The notes beneath the pieces were generated by a model. The model worked only from the letters and a program-made list of their open reading frames with translations. It made no database searches and was not told the DNA's origin. Shown in pieces: positions 17,597 through 27,074 of a stretch of DNA of 64,000 nt. The position numbers and the translations under genes were made by a program. The first letter of the stretch is position 1; every line of letters starts with the position of its first letter. The stretch is from Lacinutrix sp. C3R15 (lineage in GTDB: Bacteria; Bacteroidota; Bacteroidia; Flavobacteriales; Flavobacteriaceae), in the NCBI RefSeq assembly GCF_018860825.1, contig NZ_JAHKPZ010000030.1, positions 508,678-572,677 of the forward strand, in the 5' to 3' direction.

Positions 17597-18325
17597 TTAG
17601 TCTTGTACTTGAAATGATATTGGAAAACCGTAAGGTACTGTTACAGGTTTACCACGTTGCATACCTGGTTTCATTTTAGGTAATTGACTTACTACTTTTA
17701 CAGCTTCTTGTTCTAGTTTTGGGTGTGGTGCTCTTGCTCGTACACTTACAATGTTACCACTTTTATCAACTTTAAACTGAATACTAATTCTGTGTTTACC
17801 AGCATTTAAACCTAAATCTTGGGCTAGGTCTGTATTAAACTTTCTGTTTACAAATTTGCTAATTTTTTGAGACATACATTTTTTTCTTGCGTTGTTGTTA
17901 GGTTCTCCTTCACAACCAGGAAAAACAGGAACATTTTCAATAACTGCAAATGGCACCTCAATATCTTCCTCTACTTCTTCAATTTCTTCAACTTCTTCAA
18001 CCTCAACAATTTCTTCTTCTTGACTTGTTTCTGTAGATTCAATTACGGTTTCTTCCACTTCTACTTCATCCTCAACAACCTCAATAACTTCTGGTGCTGC
18101 TGGTGGTGGTGGTGGTGGTGGTGGTGTTTGTATTTGTTCTGTAATTGGTACTTCTTCATCTAACTCTTCGTCAAGATTTAATTGACCTATATCAATTACA
18201 GTCTTATCATAAGTTTTATAATTAATTGCAAAATTTGTTAATAATAACATTAATGCTAAACCTACTAAAAAGTAGAGACCACTGTTTCTACCAACGTTTG
18301 CTTTAGGATTTTTCTTAAGTTCCAT
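17597..18325 (-). CDS. TonB-family energy transducer (242 residues)
   Basis: One membrane helix at about 16-35, then a spacer with eight prolines in a row (68-75), a highly acidic stretch with repeated VEEVEE-type units (about 85-125), and a TonB C-terminal domain (about 130-242) with PVFPGCEG, KKCMSQKISKFV, ISIQFKVDKSGNIVSV and LPKMKPGMQRGKPV. It is the paralogue of the next gene. The proline run is encoded by eight identical CCA codons. The acidic block is unusual and could keep the rod extended or bind cations. No exbB/exbD is adjacent. Confidence 0.9.
   Translation of the reverse strand: MELKKNPKANVGRNSGLYFLVGLALMLLLTNFAINYKTYDKTVIDIGQLNLDEELDEEVPITEQIQTPPPPPPPPAAPEVIEVVEDEVEVEETVIESTETSQEEEIVEVEEVEEIEEVEEDIEVPFAVIENVPVFPGCEGEPNNNARKKCMSQKISKFVNRKFNTDLAQDLGLNAGKHRISIQFKVDKSGNIVSVRARAPHPKLEQEAVKVVSQLPKMKPGMQRGKPVTVPYGFPISFQVQD
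18101..18124 (-). repeat. (CCA)8 trinucleotide repeat in TonB spacer
   Basis: Eight uninterrupted TGG units on the plus strand encode the Pro68-Pro75 run of the 242-residue TonB. All eight codons are identical, so slippage would change the spacer length in frame. Confidence 0.9.
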
Positions 18326-18385
18326 GTTTCTATTTTTTACTTGATGCTAAAATAACCAATTATTTGGCAAAAAAGCAAGGGTTTA

Positions 18386-18760
18386 TTATTTTTTAACTAG
18401 TGCTTTCTTAAACAGTAAGAGAATTATTATAGTTAAGCTCACTCCTAAGGTGTTAGCTAAAATATCATTATTGTCTGCTACTCTTGTTTCTGTTAATACA
18501 CCTTGTAGTATCTCAATAATTATACCAAAGACAACAGAAACGATAGCTGAAAGGAGTAATGCCTTATTAAAAGCCCACTTAAAATTATTGCTAAATGTAA
18601 GAAACCAAAACAACGTTAAACCACTGTAAGCAATAAAATGTAATATCTTATCTGAATTGGAATAATTTAAATCTGGTAACCCTGTAACACTTATTAAACT
18701 AACTATTGTTAACATACAAGTGTAAAACAAAGCAATAACAAAAGTATATTTTTTAAGCAC
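18386..18760 (-). CDS. VanZ-like membrane protein
   Basis: A 124-residue protein with four hydrophobic helices (about 5-24, 38-58, 64-88, 98-119). The pattern [17 protein letters not shown] followed by [10 protein letters not shown] is typical of VanZ-like proteins, whose function is mostly unknown outside teicoplanin resistance. There is no ATG at the right place; the start is GTG at 18760, inside the last codons of gcvH with an 8-base overlap. That points to translational coupling with gcvH. I do not infer antibiotic resistance. Confidence 0.85.
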   Translation of the reverse strand: MLKKYTFVIALFYTCMLTIVSLISVTGLPDLNYSNSDKILHFIAYSGLTLFWFLTFSNNFKWAFNKALLLSAIVSVVFGIIIEILQGVLTETRVADNNDILANTLGVSLTIIILLLFKKALVKK

Positions 18761-19133
18761 CTATAAGTGTTTTATACGCATCTGCACTCATTAAATTTTC
18801 AACCTCTGCAAGGTCTGAGCATTTTATTTTTATCATCCAACCATCTCCATAAGGGTCTGTGTTTACTTTTTCTGGCTCGTCTTCTAGAGCTTCATTAAAG
18901 TCTGTTATTTCTCCTGAAAGTGGTAAAAATAAATCGGAAACCGTTTTTACAGCTTCTACGGTACCAAATATTTCTTCTGCTTGTAATGTTTCGTCAACCG
19001 TTTCAACTTCAACATATACAATATCACCTAATTCACTTTGTGCAAAATCTGTAATACCTATTGTTGCAATATCACCTTCTATTTTAACCCATTCGTGATC
19101 TTTAGTATACTTTAATTCTGATGGAATATTCAT
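18753..19133 (-). CDS. gcvH: Glycine cleavage system H protein
   Basis: A 126-residue lipoyl carrier that shuttles the aminomethyl group between the P, T and L proteins. The lipoylation motif reads [17 protein letters not shown], with Lys63 as the modified residue. The N-terminus [17 protein letters not shown] and ending [12 protein letters not shown] are typical. The genes for P, T and L are not in this window. A likely promoter lies at 19161-19191, separate from sprA, and the downstream VanZ-like gene overlaps its end. Confidence 0.97.
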   Translation of the reverse strand: MNIPSELKYTKDHEWVKIEGDIATIGITDFAQSELGDIVYVEVETVDETLQAEEIFGTVEAVKTVSDLFLPLSGEITDFNEALEDEPEKVNTDPYGDGWMIKIKCSDLAEVENLMSADAYKTLIGA

Positions 19134-19160
19134 TTTATTTTATTTAATTATTAGTATTGG

Positions 19161-19191
19161 CAAATGTATTTAATTGTCTTTTAATTTTAAA
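19161..19191 (-). promoter_or_regulatory. Putative promoter of gcvH
   Basis: On the minus strand TTTA, 19 bases, then TACATTTG. The -7 box is perfect and the -33 box has one mismatch. The predicted transcript start is about 20 bases before the gcvH ATG. Confidence 0.5.
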
Positions 19192-19194
19192 CTT

Positions 19195-22100
19195 TTAATT
19201 ACCAAAATTGTATCTTAATGTTAAACCAGATCTAATGGTTGTTTGCGGAAAGGAAGTAGAAATTGCATATTCTGAAAAAGTATAATCAAAGTAAAAAATA
19301 CCTGTTAGGTTTTTACTAAACGAATAATCTGCAGTAAACTTACCACTCCATAGCGATTGGCCAGAGGTTATTTGAGTGTTTTCTAAATCTAAATATCTAA
19401 TAATTGTTTTATTATCTCTAAATGAAACATCTGCTTTAAGGTTAATATCACTAATGATTGTTTTATTAGGTCCTGCAAGTTTAGATTTCATTCTAACATC
19501 TTTAATTCTATATCCTAAACCTACTGTATATTCTTTACCTTGAATTTCTGTCACTAAATTATTATCAAAACTTAAGGAAAGCATTCTGTCTTTTTTCATT
19601 TCTAAAAGCACTTTAATAGCACTTTTAGATTCAAAATCTATACGAAATAAAGGACTAAACATTTCTGTTAGGTTAATATTACTGTATAAGTTTTTATTTT
19701 TAAAATCTCCGTTTTGGTCTAAAGCATCTGCGGGTTGGTTTATATACTCTTCTGATGCATCAGGTTCTACATAATCTAAATTTGTACTAAACTGGTTAAT
19801 GGTGTAGGCAGATCGATACCCATGAGATAAAGAGAAACGCTTAAATCGTTTTTTAAACCAGTTCAATTTCATAAAACCAGTATACTTTAAATCCCAGTTT
19901 GGAATTGGTATATCTCTTAAGGCACTTGTTTTTGTTTTACTTGCATCTTGGCCTTGGTATGCTGCTAAAAAGGATGGTAATAATACAGCCTGACTAGTTT
20001 TACTAAATCCTTCTGGAAATCCATCTGCATCTCTAGTAAAGGTGTTATTACCATAGAATTTTTCAGCTAGTCTATTTGCTATTACTAATCTGTTTGATCT
20101 AAAATCTTCAAAAGATTTTGATTCATTTTCATCACTTTTACTAAATGCTGTTTTAATTAACGCTGTAGAAATAGTAAGGTTTCCGTAAGTGTTTGGTGTT
20201 AAGGATTGGTACTCTAAATCACTATCTACGATATAGTTTTCGGTTAAATTTTCAGAGTAAATTCTATTACCTACTATATCAATTTTAAGATCATTAAAGG
20301 GTTCTACATTAACAGCGTAATCAAATTGTTTTGCATGTGTTTCTGTATATTGTTCATTAAATTCTGGGTATTGTGTTAACCAACCATTACGTGCTGCTAA
20401 TGCTCTAATATCATTTTGACTACCAAAGGTGTAACCAAAAGTAGGTTTTAGAGTTCCTGCAAATCCTGGTGTTTGTAAATATCCAGGAAGATAGGTACCA
20501 TTAGATTCGTTATAATTTAACTGAATACGTTTAACACTTGTTAGTAAACCAATACCAAAATTTGCTAGTTTACTTGGTTTTTTAGTTGTTTTTTGTTTGT
20601 TTTCTTGGCCTGCTACTCCTGGAGGAGTTGCTCTTCTTGCTCTTTCTGCTCTACTTACTTTACCGCTATTTCTACTTCTTGTTTGTTTTATACCAATGTA
20701 TTTGTAAAACTTGCTCATATCTAAACTAGCATTAATATTATGCTGGTTTGCATTAGATATAGAGTTACCTAAATCATACGTTACTCCGTCTAGCTCTATA
20801 TCGCTATATAAATCAGAACCTTTTTGCCATTGAAACTCTCCGCTATAAGTATAGGTAGCATCAATAAAACTAAAGGTTGGTATTTTATTTATTGGTATTT
20901 GGTAATTTACACCAAGTTTTTGGTATTGTGTATTTGGGTCTCCAAAATCAAAAAAGTTATCCCAAACATCAAGTTCTGGGTCTTGACTTCCGTTTAAATC
21001 ATTATCTATATAATAATTTCTAACAATTTTATTACTAGATGCCGTATAGTTAAAACTTAATGATTTTGTTAAATTGTAGTTTAAAGTATATTGAAAATCA
21101 TAGGTATAGTACCTGCTAAATAATTCTTCTAAACCAATATTATCTCCTGTTAAATCTACATCTCTAAATTTTTGTTTATTAAACTGTCTATTAAAATTAG
21201 AGCTAACTGTAAAGCTTGATGGCAAAGGATTAAAGTTAAAATCTTTTAATAGTTTCCAGTATTTACCTGTAAATAAAGAGTCGTTCTTTTTAAATGGCTC
21301 AATAGAAACTGGCGCAAAATTATAGGCATAGTTTGCTCCTGTACTTACTTGTTGATCTAATGATCTTTCTATTTCAAAATCACGATATTCTTCTTTATTG
21401 TATGCGTAGTTAAAAGTTAGATTTTCTACATCATAAAATTGCGGTTTTTTATCTGTAGTTCTATTTTTTCTTACACCAATAAAGCTAATACTTTTTCTTT
21501 TGGTATAGGTTTGTGACTGTTCTAAAATTTGGTCTTTTTCTTCTTGTGTTTCTGCTGCATCTATTCTAGTCTGTAGTTCAATATCTTCATATAACTGGTC
21601 GTACTTAGGTGTAATACTTTCTTCTCCTTGTCCATAATTAAAAGGTATTTGTATTCCCCATTTTTTTGGTAATAATTGACCAACGTTAACATTAGTAACT
21701 ACATCATATTGTTGTACGTCTTCTAAGCTACGTTCTTGCGGACCTTGTTCAATAGATCCAAAACCTGAGGTGCTATAACTACCAGATGCACTAACACTTG
21801 CAAAATCTGCAATGTTTGCATCTGCACTTACAATAGTAGCCCAACCTCCTTCATTATCCATATCTGCAAGACGAAGCTCGTTAAACCAAACTTCACCACA
21901 TTTATCTGAATCGCTAACATTTTTTACACCAACCATTAAGCTTCTTATATCACCAAAACTAGGACTACCAAATATAGCTACACGTTGTTGCCCAACAACA
22001 TATTCTGAAAATTCTGAAACAGGGTTATCACTTAAAACGCCATCTATTACATCATAAAATGTAGCTTCGGTAGCACTAAAATTATCTGCAATTGCTTTTG

Positions 22101-25100
22101 CTTTAATTTCTTGAATCACTTCTAAATCTACATCTAGTTCATTTGTTTCAGGCCAAAGCTCTGAACTTGTAGTTCCTGTAGAAACACTTAATGGTATTTC
22201 TATTTGATAATAGTTTTGAGAAAGGTCATTACCCATTCTAATAAAACCTACTAAATCTCCATCATCTAAATCAGATCTATCCTCTCCTTCTTCTGCATGC
22301 ATAAACATTTTTAAATGTTTATACTGCCTCATATCTACACTTATATTTTTATAAACTGCTCTAGCATCATGAGACTCTAAGTTACAAACATTAACGACTA
22401 AAGATTGTTCGTTTTGTGTAATAACGGTGTTGTTATTATATAATTCTTCAGCCTCTACTCCTGGAGGAGATTCATAATCGCCATCGTTTTCTAATGTACT
22501 TATTACACCAATACTAAAATCTGTATTTACATCTAATTCTGGATCTCCTAAATCTTCATCTAAAGTTTGTGTGTACCTTCTCCATTCACTACGTACTAAA
22601 TCTAAAGAACCAAATCTAAATACAGTTGGTTGGGTAAATTCTTTTACATACATACGTGCAAAACGTATAGAACGTAAATCTGCAATACCACCAATAGCAT
22701 TTGTGAAGTCTGAAACTGGTACTCTAAATTGATACCAAACAGGAACCACAGTCTGACCATTAGGTAAGCTTCTAGTTTCTTCGTCTTTGATATCTACTAT
22801 GTAAGGGTTGTTAAGATTTAAATCTGCTGGAGTAAGATCTAATTCATACTCATAATAACTATCAATGGTATTCATTGTGTTATCTCTGTTAATATCTTCT
22901 ACATCTGGTAGTGTAGTGCTACCTCTATTTGTATTACTAAAAGTATCTGGTGAATTCCCTTCTACATTATTATACTTTTTATATCGTTCAAAAATATCTC
23001 CTTCTGTATTTAAAAAATAGGTGTAATTATCATTAGATGGATCTTCTAAATTTGCAAATGCTGGATCTAAATTTCTTTCTTCAATATCATCATAGCCATC
23101 ATACCCAACATCTTGGTTAGTACGCTCGTCTCCTGTTGAGTCAAATGCATAAACTAAAGATTGATTTAATGGCACTACACTTCCCCAATCTGTTGGTGTA
23201 AAAACACTAACATTACCATCATCAGGTAAGCCGTTTTCGTATAATTTTCTACCATCTTTAATAATATCTTCAGAGATGTTACCAAGGTTAAACACTAATT
23301 TACCTCCTGGATTAGCAGTATTTTCTTGAAAAGGATCTTGTAACCAAAACTCAATATATTCTACATTTGCTTGTTCAAAGTCTGTAGAGGTTAGTTGGCG
23401 TGAAATTCCTGCCCAAGAATCTTGAGGTTGTGTTAAAATGCCATTTGTAATATCGATATCATTTGTTTGAAAATTATAAGGACCACGTTCTGTTGGGTAA
23501 TATGCTAAATCTAGTGTAGTTAAAACTGTTGTTTGTCCTTGTGCAATATCTTGTTCTGGAAAAAGCTCATTTATAAATACTCTTGAGGTATACAAACCAG
23601 ACATATCATCATCACTTATTCCGTCTGGTCGTTGGCTACTATAAAAAGTTTGGTCTATATGATACCAGTTTAACATGGCTCTATTATAACCATTGGTTAT
23701 ATTTTGCACATCATAAACACTGGTTCCGTCTACTTGAATTGGTCTACTTGATAAATACCAAGAGCTTGCAGATTTTAAATCTATTGCACTTTGAGATCCT
23801 TCAAAATCATCAATATAAGAAGTTACCTCGCCATCAAAATCTGTTCCGCTAGGTGATCCTGGTTTTAATGCAGCAATCTCACCTCTAACCGAAAAATTTG
23901 ATGGTACATCTGTATCTATATTAGGTAGTTTATTTACTAATCTTGTTAAGAACGGAACTTCTGTAGAGTAGTTTACATTTAACCCATAAATTTGATTACT
24001 TATAGGTTCGCTATTGTAATTTGCTTTTTGGGTTACAGGTCTTTCTTTTAAACCAATATAGGTAGCACCAATTACAAAATTTTCATTAAACTTATGTTCT
24101 ATATTTAAACCAAAAAAACGTTTAGATGTTTGCCCAAAAATAGAATTATTTTCTGTTGTTACTTGAATAGGTGTGTTTGAAGCCTTTAAAGCTTCGTCTA
24201 AAATTTGCACAGTTCCTAATTGATAGTTTACTGTATAATCAATACCTTCTACTAACACACGACCTCCTGCTGTAACAACCACAGAACCTCTAGGCACGTT
24301 AAATGCTCCTATAGAAATACCATCACTACCAGAAGAAGTATAACTACCTTTTATTTGAAATTTATTTTTTTCAACTTCTTCTAGTGCTGCTGTTTTAGTT
24401 TCTTTATATAATACATCATACACATACTTGGCTTGATTGGCGTTATACGAAGTATTTATTTCATAATTTTCACTTCCTAAAGCTAAAACATCAAAAAGGT
24501 ATTCTCCAAAAGGCTCTACTTTGGTAAAAACTATTTTACCATTTTCTGGAAGAATAGTGATACCAGAAACATAATCAAAGAAACCATCTCCTCCTACCTG
24601 AGGGTCACCATTATAGTTTAATTTATCTAAATGAAATAAACGAATTAATGGTGTTTCTGTTATTTCAGAATCATCAGCAGTAGTTGTTGTATTTGCATCA
24701 AAGGTTGGAAAATCTGTTCCTGCAACAGGTGTAATAAAGTTTACTGCAGAACCTTCGTTATAAAAAATATTTAATTTAAAATCTTCTTGACTTAATTGGT
24801 ATGCTCCAGTATCATAAATATTTTTCATCATTAAATCCCAAATTGGTTGTGATGTAGAAGTTATTGGGCTTTTTAATAATTTTAATACTAAATTGTTATT
24901 GGTAACTGAGGTAACATCGCCATTAGAGTCTGTGGTAACTCCTGTTGCATCTACACCATCATTAGCAAATTCCCCTACTTGATATACCTGTCCTGCTACA
25001 GTAAATTGAAATGCTACAGCTAAAACTTCGTCACTATTTAAACGTTGGTTTAAAGAAATATAACCTAACTGTGTATTTAATGTATACTCTTGATCTTGTG

Positions 25101-26382
25101 TTAGTTTTCTAGCATTTTCTAGTTTTGCATAATCTGCTCCTTCTGTAACTCCGGCAACATTTATACCTGATTGTACAGTAGCAATATCTCTAATTAAGTC
25201 GTTAAGTTGTGATCCTGCACCACCAATATTTGTTGGGTCAAAGGCATTATTACTATTATCTGGATACGCATTTGGCCCTGCAGTTACAGTAACAGCAGAT
25301 CCTACATGTTCAGATTCCCCTAAATCTTGTAAACCAACAATATTTCTTACATTTTCTGTACTACTACTGCTATTGGTAATCCAGACTTCAATTTTAGTGA
25401 TTTGTACTTGCGTGTTTATAAATGGATAGTTATTTAAAGTATTATCATAGTTATCTCTAAAATAATGTGCTAAAAAGAAGTGTCTGTTTTCATCATAATC
25501 TCTAGCGTAAAAATCAAATTCTTCTAAGGTTCCTCCTCCTTGTGCAATTACGGTTTGGCTATCTGATTTTTGTTCAGAAAAAACCGCTGTTATACTAGTA
25601 TTACCAAACTGTAATTGTGTTTTTACACCAAATAAACTTTGCGCGCCTGTAATTAAAGAACTGTTAAGCGGCATGCTTACATTACCTACCTCTATTTTTT
25701 GAATAATATCATCTTCTGTAGGTGTATATTCTAACTTTACTAAATTTTGAAAATCAAAAGTAGACTCGGTATCATAATTTGCAGTTACTTGCAAACGTGT
25801 TCCTACTTTACCTAATAAGCTTAAACTTATACGTTGGTCAAAATCAAAAGTAAAATTACTTCGGTTGTTAGGTGAAAATGAAGGATTGTCTTGTTTTGAA
25901 AAAAGGACTCCTAAATCCATTTCTACCGATCCTTGTGGAACAATTTCTATGGTATTACTTCCAAAAATGGTTTCAAAAAGTCCGGAATTTACATAAAACT
26001 CTGGGAGTAGATTTTTTTGTTCTTCTTCACTTCCTTCTTTTTTACCCTCAAAAGCATCTACTTTTTGTTTGTAGTAGTTTCTTAAATTTTCTTTAGCTAC
26101 TAAATCTTGATATTCTTTTGGTGTTAAAATTACGGGATAATTAATATTGAAACTCCCAACAGACTCTGTGTAAATATATCTATCTGTAATAGGATCATAG
26201 GTATACTGCGAAACAATACTAGTTGGATTAGGCATTTGCATAGTACCTAAGCTAAAACCAGTACTTGTAGAATCTTGTGGTGTTGGCACTTGTGACCATG
26301 CTACAAAAGATAACAAAACTGCAGTTAAAGTAAAAAATTGCTTTTTAATTGCGTTTGCCGATTTATAGTTAGTTGTATTCAA
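19195..26382 (-). CDS. sprA: Cell-surface protein SprA, type IX secretion translocon
   Basis: At 2395 residues this is the giant outer-membrane barrel of the type IX secretion system, through which RemA/SprB-type adhesins and enzymes with CTD signals are exported. It is also needed for gliding. A signal peptide is visible (FFTLTAVLLSFVAWSQ, about 16-31), and the chain is rich in long amphipathic strands ending in the C-terminal signature FTFSEYAIS..TTIRSGLTLRYNFGN. The start codon is TTG at 26382, six bases after the ruvA stop; no ATG exists nearby. The gene order ruvA-sprA-gcvH is as I recall it from other flavobacteria. The other gld/por genes are not in the window. Confidence 0.96.
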   Translation of the reverse strand: MNTTNYKSANAIKKQFFTLTAVLLSFVAWSQVPTPQDSTSTGFSLGTMQMPNPTSIVSQYTYDPITDRYIYTESVGSFNINYPVILTPKEYQDLVAKENLRNYYKQKVDAFEGKKEGSEEEQKNLLPEFYVNSGLFETIFGSNTIEIVPQGSVEMDLGVLFSKQDNPSFSPNNRSNFTFDFDQRISLSLLGKVGTRLQVTANYDTESTFDFQNLVKLEYTPTEDDIIQKIEVGNVSMPLNSSLITGAQSLFGVKTQLQFGNTSITAVFSEQKSDSQTVIAQGGGTLEEFDFYARDYDENRHFFLAHYFRDNYDNTLNNYPFINTQVQITKIEVWITNSSSSTENVRNIVGLQDLGESEHVGSAVTVTAGPNAYPDNSNNAFDPTNIGGAGSQLNDLIRDIATVQSGINVAGVTEGADYAKLENARKLTQDQEYTLNTQLGYISLNQRLNSDEVLAVAFQFTVAGQVYQVGEFANDGVDATGVTTDSNGDVTSVTNNNLVLKLLKSPITSTSQPIWDLMMKNIYDTGAYQLSQEDFKLNIFYNEGSAVNFITPVAGTDFPTFDANTTTTADDSEITETPLIRLFHLDKLNYNGDPQVGGDGFFDYVSGITILPENGKIVFTKVEPFGEYLFDVLALGSENYEINTSYNANQAKYVYDVLYKETKTAALEEVEKNKFQIKGSYTSSGSDGISIGAFNVPRGSVVVTAGGRVLVEGIDYTVNYQLGTVQILDEALKASNTPIQVTTENNSIFGQTSKRFFGLNIEHKFNENFVIGATYIGLKERPVTQKANYNSEPISNQIYGLNVNYSTEVPFLTRLVNKLPNIDTDVPSNFSVRGEIAALKPGSPSGTDFDGEVTSYIDDFEGSQSAIDLKSASSWYLSSRPIQVDGTSVYDVQNITNGYNRAMLNWYHIDQTFYSSQRPDGISDDDMSGLYTSRVFINELFPEQDIAQGQTTVLTTLDLAYYPTERGPYNFQTNDIDITNGILTQPQDSWAGISRQLTSTDFEQANVEYIEFWLQDPFQENTANPGGKLVFNLGNISEDIIKDGRKLYENGLPDDGNVSVFTPTDWGSVVPLNQSLVYAFDSTGDERTNQDVGYDGYDDIEERNLDPAFANLEDPSNDNYTYFLNTEGDIFERYKKYNNVEGNSPDTFSNTNRGSTTLPDVEDINRDNTMNTIDSYYEYELDLTPADLNLNNPYIVDIKDEETRSLPNGQTVVPVWYQFRVPVSDFTNAIGGIADLRSIRFARMYVKEFTQPTVFRFGSLDLVRSEWRRYTQTLDEDLGDPELDVNTDFSIGVISTLENDGDYESPPGVEAEELYNNNTVITQNEQSLVVNVCNLESHDARAVYKNISVDMRQYKHLKMFMHAEEGEDRSDLDDGDLVGFIRMGNDLSQNYYQIEIPLSVSTGTTSSELWPETNELDVDLEVIQEIKAKAIADNFSATEATFYDVIDGVLSDNPVSEFSEYVVGQQRVAIFGSPSFGDIRSLMVGVKNVSDSDKCGEVWFNELRLADMDNEGGWATIVSADANIADFASVSASGSYSTSGFGSIEQGPQERSLEDVQQYDVVTNVNVGQLLPKKWGIQIPFNYGQGEESITPKYDQLYEDIELQTRIDAAETQEEKDQILEQSQTYTKRKSISFIGVRKNRTTDKKPQFYDVENLTFNYAYNKEEYRDFEIERSLDQQVSTGANYAYNFAPVSIEPFKKNDSLFTGKYWKLLKDFNFNPLPSSFTVSSNFNRQFNKQKFRDVDLTGDNIGLEELFSRYYTYDFQYTLNYNLTKSLSFNYTASSNKIVRNYYIDNDLNGSQDPELDVWDNFFDFGDPNTQYQKLGVNYQIPINKIPTFSFIDATYTYSGEFQWQKGSDLYSDIELDGVTYDLGNSISNANQHNINASLDMSKFYKYIGIKQTRSRNSGKVSRAERARRATPPGVAGQENKQKTTKKPSKLANFGIGLLTSVKRIQLNYNESNGTYLPGYLQTPGFAGTLKPTFGYTFGSQNDIRALAARNGWLTQYPEFNEQYTETHAKQFDYAVNVEPFNDLKIDIVGNRIYSENLTENYIVDSDLEYQSLTPNTYGNLTISTALIKTAFSKSDENESKSFEDFRSNRLVIANRLAEKFYGNNTFTRDADGFPEGFSKTSQAVLLPSFLAAYQGQDASKTKTSALRDIPIPNWDLKYTGFMKLNWFKKRFKRFSLSHGYRSAYTINQFSTNLDYVEPDASEEYINQPADALDQNGDFKNKNLYSNINLTEMFSPLFRIDFESKSAIKVLLEMKKDRMLSLSFDNNLVTEIQGKEYTVGLGYRIKDVRMKSKLAGPNKTIISDINLKADVSFRDNKTIIRYLDLENTQITSGQSLWSGKFTADYSFSKNLTGIFYFDYTFSEYAISTSFPQTTIRSGLTLRYNFGN

Positions 26383-26388
26383 ATCTTA

Positions 26389-26970
26389 TTATAAATTTTT
26401 TAAAGCCTGCTTTATAATTGCTTCAACGTTTGCTTCTGGTTGCGTTGCAATTACTTTATCTATCACACGTTCTGCCTGCTTTTTATTAAAACCAAGAACT
26501 TCTAAAGCTGATAACGCTTCATCTTTACTTGTATTGCTTTTTGCTATTGAAACTTCGTCAATATCATAAATTTTTAACACTTTGTCTTTTAAATCTAAAA
26601 TAACGCGTTGTGCAGTTTTTGCTCCTATTCCTTTAATAGATTGAATTAAAGCAACATCACCAAGAGCTATTCCTTCTCTAACCTGTTTTGGTGTTAATGA
26701 AGACAACATGGTTCTAGCTATATTTGCGCCAATACCACTAACAGAAATAAGAAGCTTAAACATGTCTCTTTCTGCTAAAGAAGAAAACCCAAAAAGTGTA
26801 TGCGAGTCTTCTTTTACTTGAAGATACGTGTACAGTTTTAGGTTTTCTTGATCAGGAATTTGTGCGTATGTATGTAAAGAAATATGAAGTAAATAACCAA
26901 TACCATTGCAATCTATAACTACATCTGTTGGTTTTTTTTCTACTAATTTTCCTTGTATGTGTGTAATCAT
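26389..26970 (-). CDS. ruvA: Holliday junction branch-migration protein RuvA
   Basis: A 193-residue RuvA. It has an N-terminal OB-fold domain (MITHIQGKLVEKKPTDVVIDCNG region), two helix-hairpin-helix motifs (SVSGIGANIART and SIKGIGAKTAQRVI) and a C-terminal domain III that contacts RuvB (EALSALEVLGFNKKQAE). RuvA tetramers hold the four-way junction while RuvB drives migration; ruvB lies about 5 kb away in the same orientation. A perfect -7 box TACATTTG sits at 26992-26999, about 22 bases upstream of the ATG, and the TTG start of sprA follows six bases after the ruvA stop. Confidence 0.97.
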   Translation of the reverse strand: MITHIQGKLVEKKPTDVVIDCNGIGYLLHISLHTYAQIPDQENLKLYTYLQVKEDSHTLFGFSSLAERDMFKLLISVSGIGANIARTMLSSLTPKQVREGIALGDVALIQSIKGIGAKTAQRVILDLKDKVLKIYDIDEVSIAKSNTSKDEALSALEVLGFNKKQAERVIDKVIATQPEANVEAIIKQALKNL

Positions 26971-26991
26971 GTAAACTTCGCGTTAAACTCT

Positions 26992-26999
26992 CAAATGTA
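26992..26999 (-). promoter_or_regulatory. -7 promoter box for ruvA-sprA
   Basis: TACATTTG on the minus strand matches TAnnTTTG and ends about 22 bases before the ruvA ATG. I found no good -33 TTTG at 19 bases, so this is a half-site call. Confidence 0.45.
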
Positions 27000-27074
27000 A
27001 TAAAATTATTGTGCATTTCCATTGCGATATGCTAAATCATAATGAAATGTTAATTTTAATCGATAAAACACGAA

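Noticed and set aside
18386..18760. VanZ-like protein as glycopeptide resistance
   Set aside because: No van genes are present. VanZ-like proteins are common without any link to resistance.
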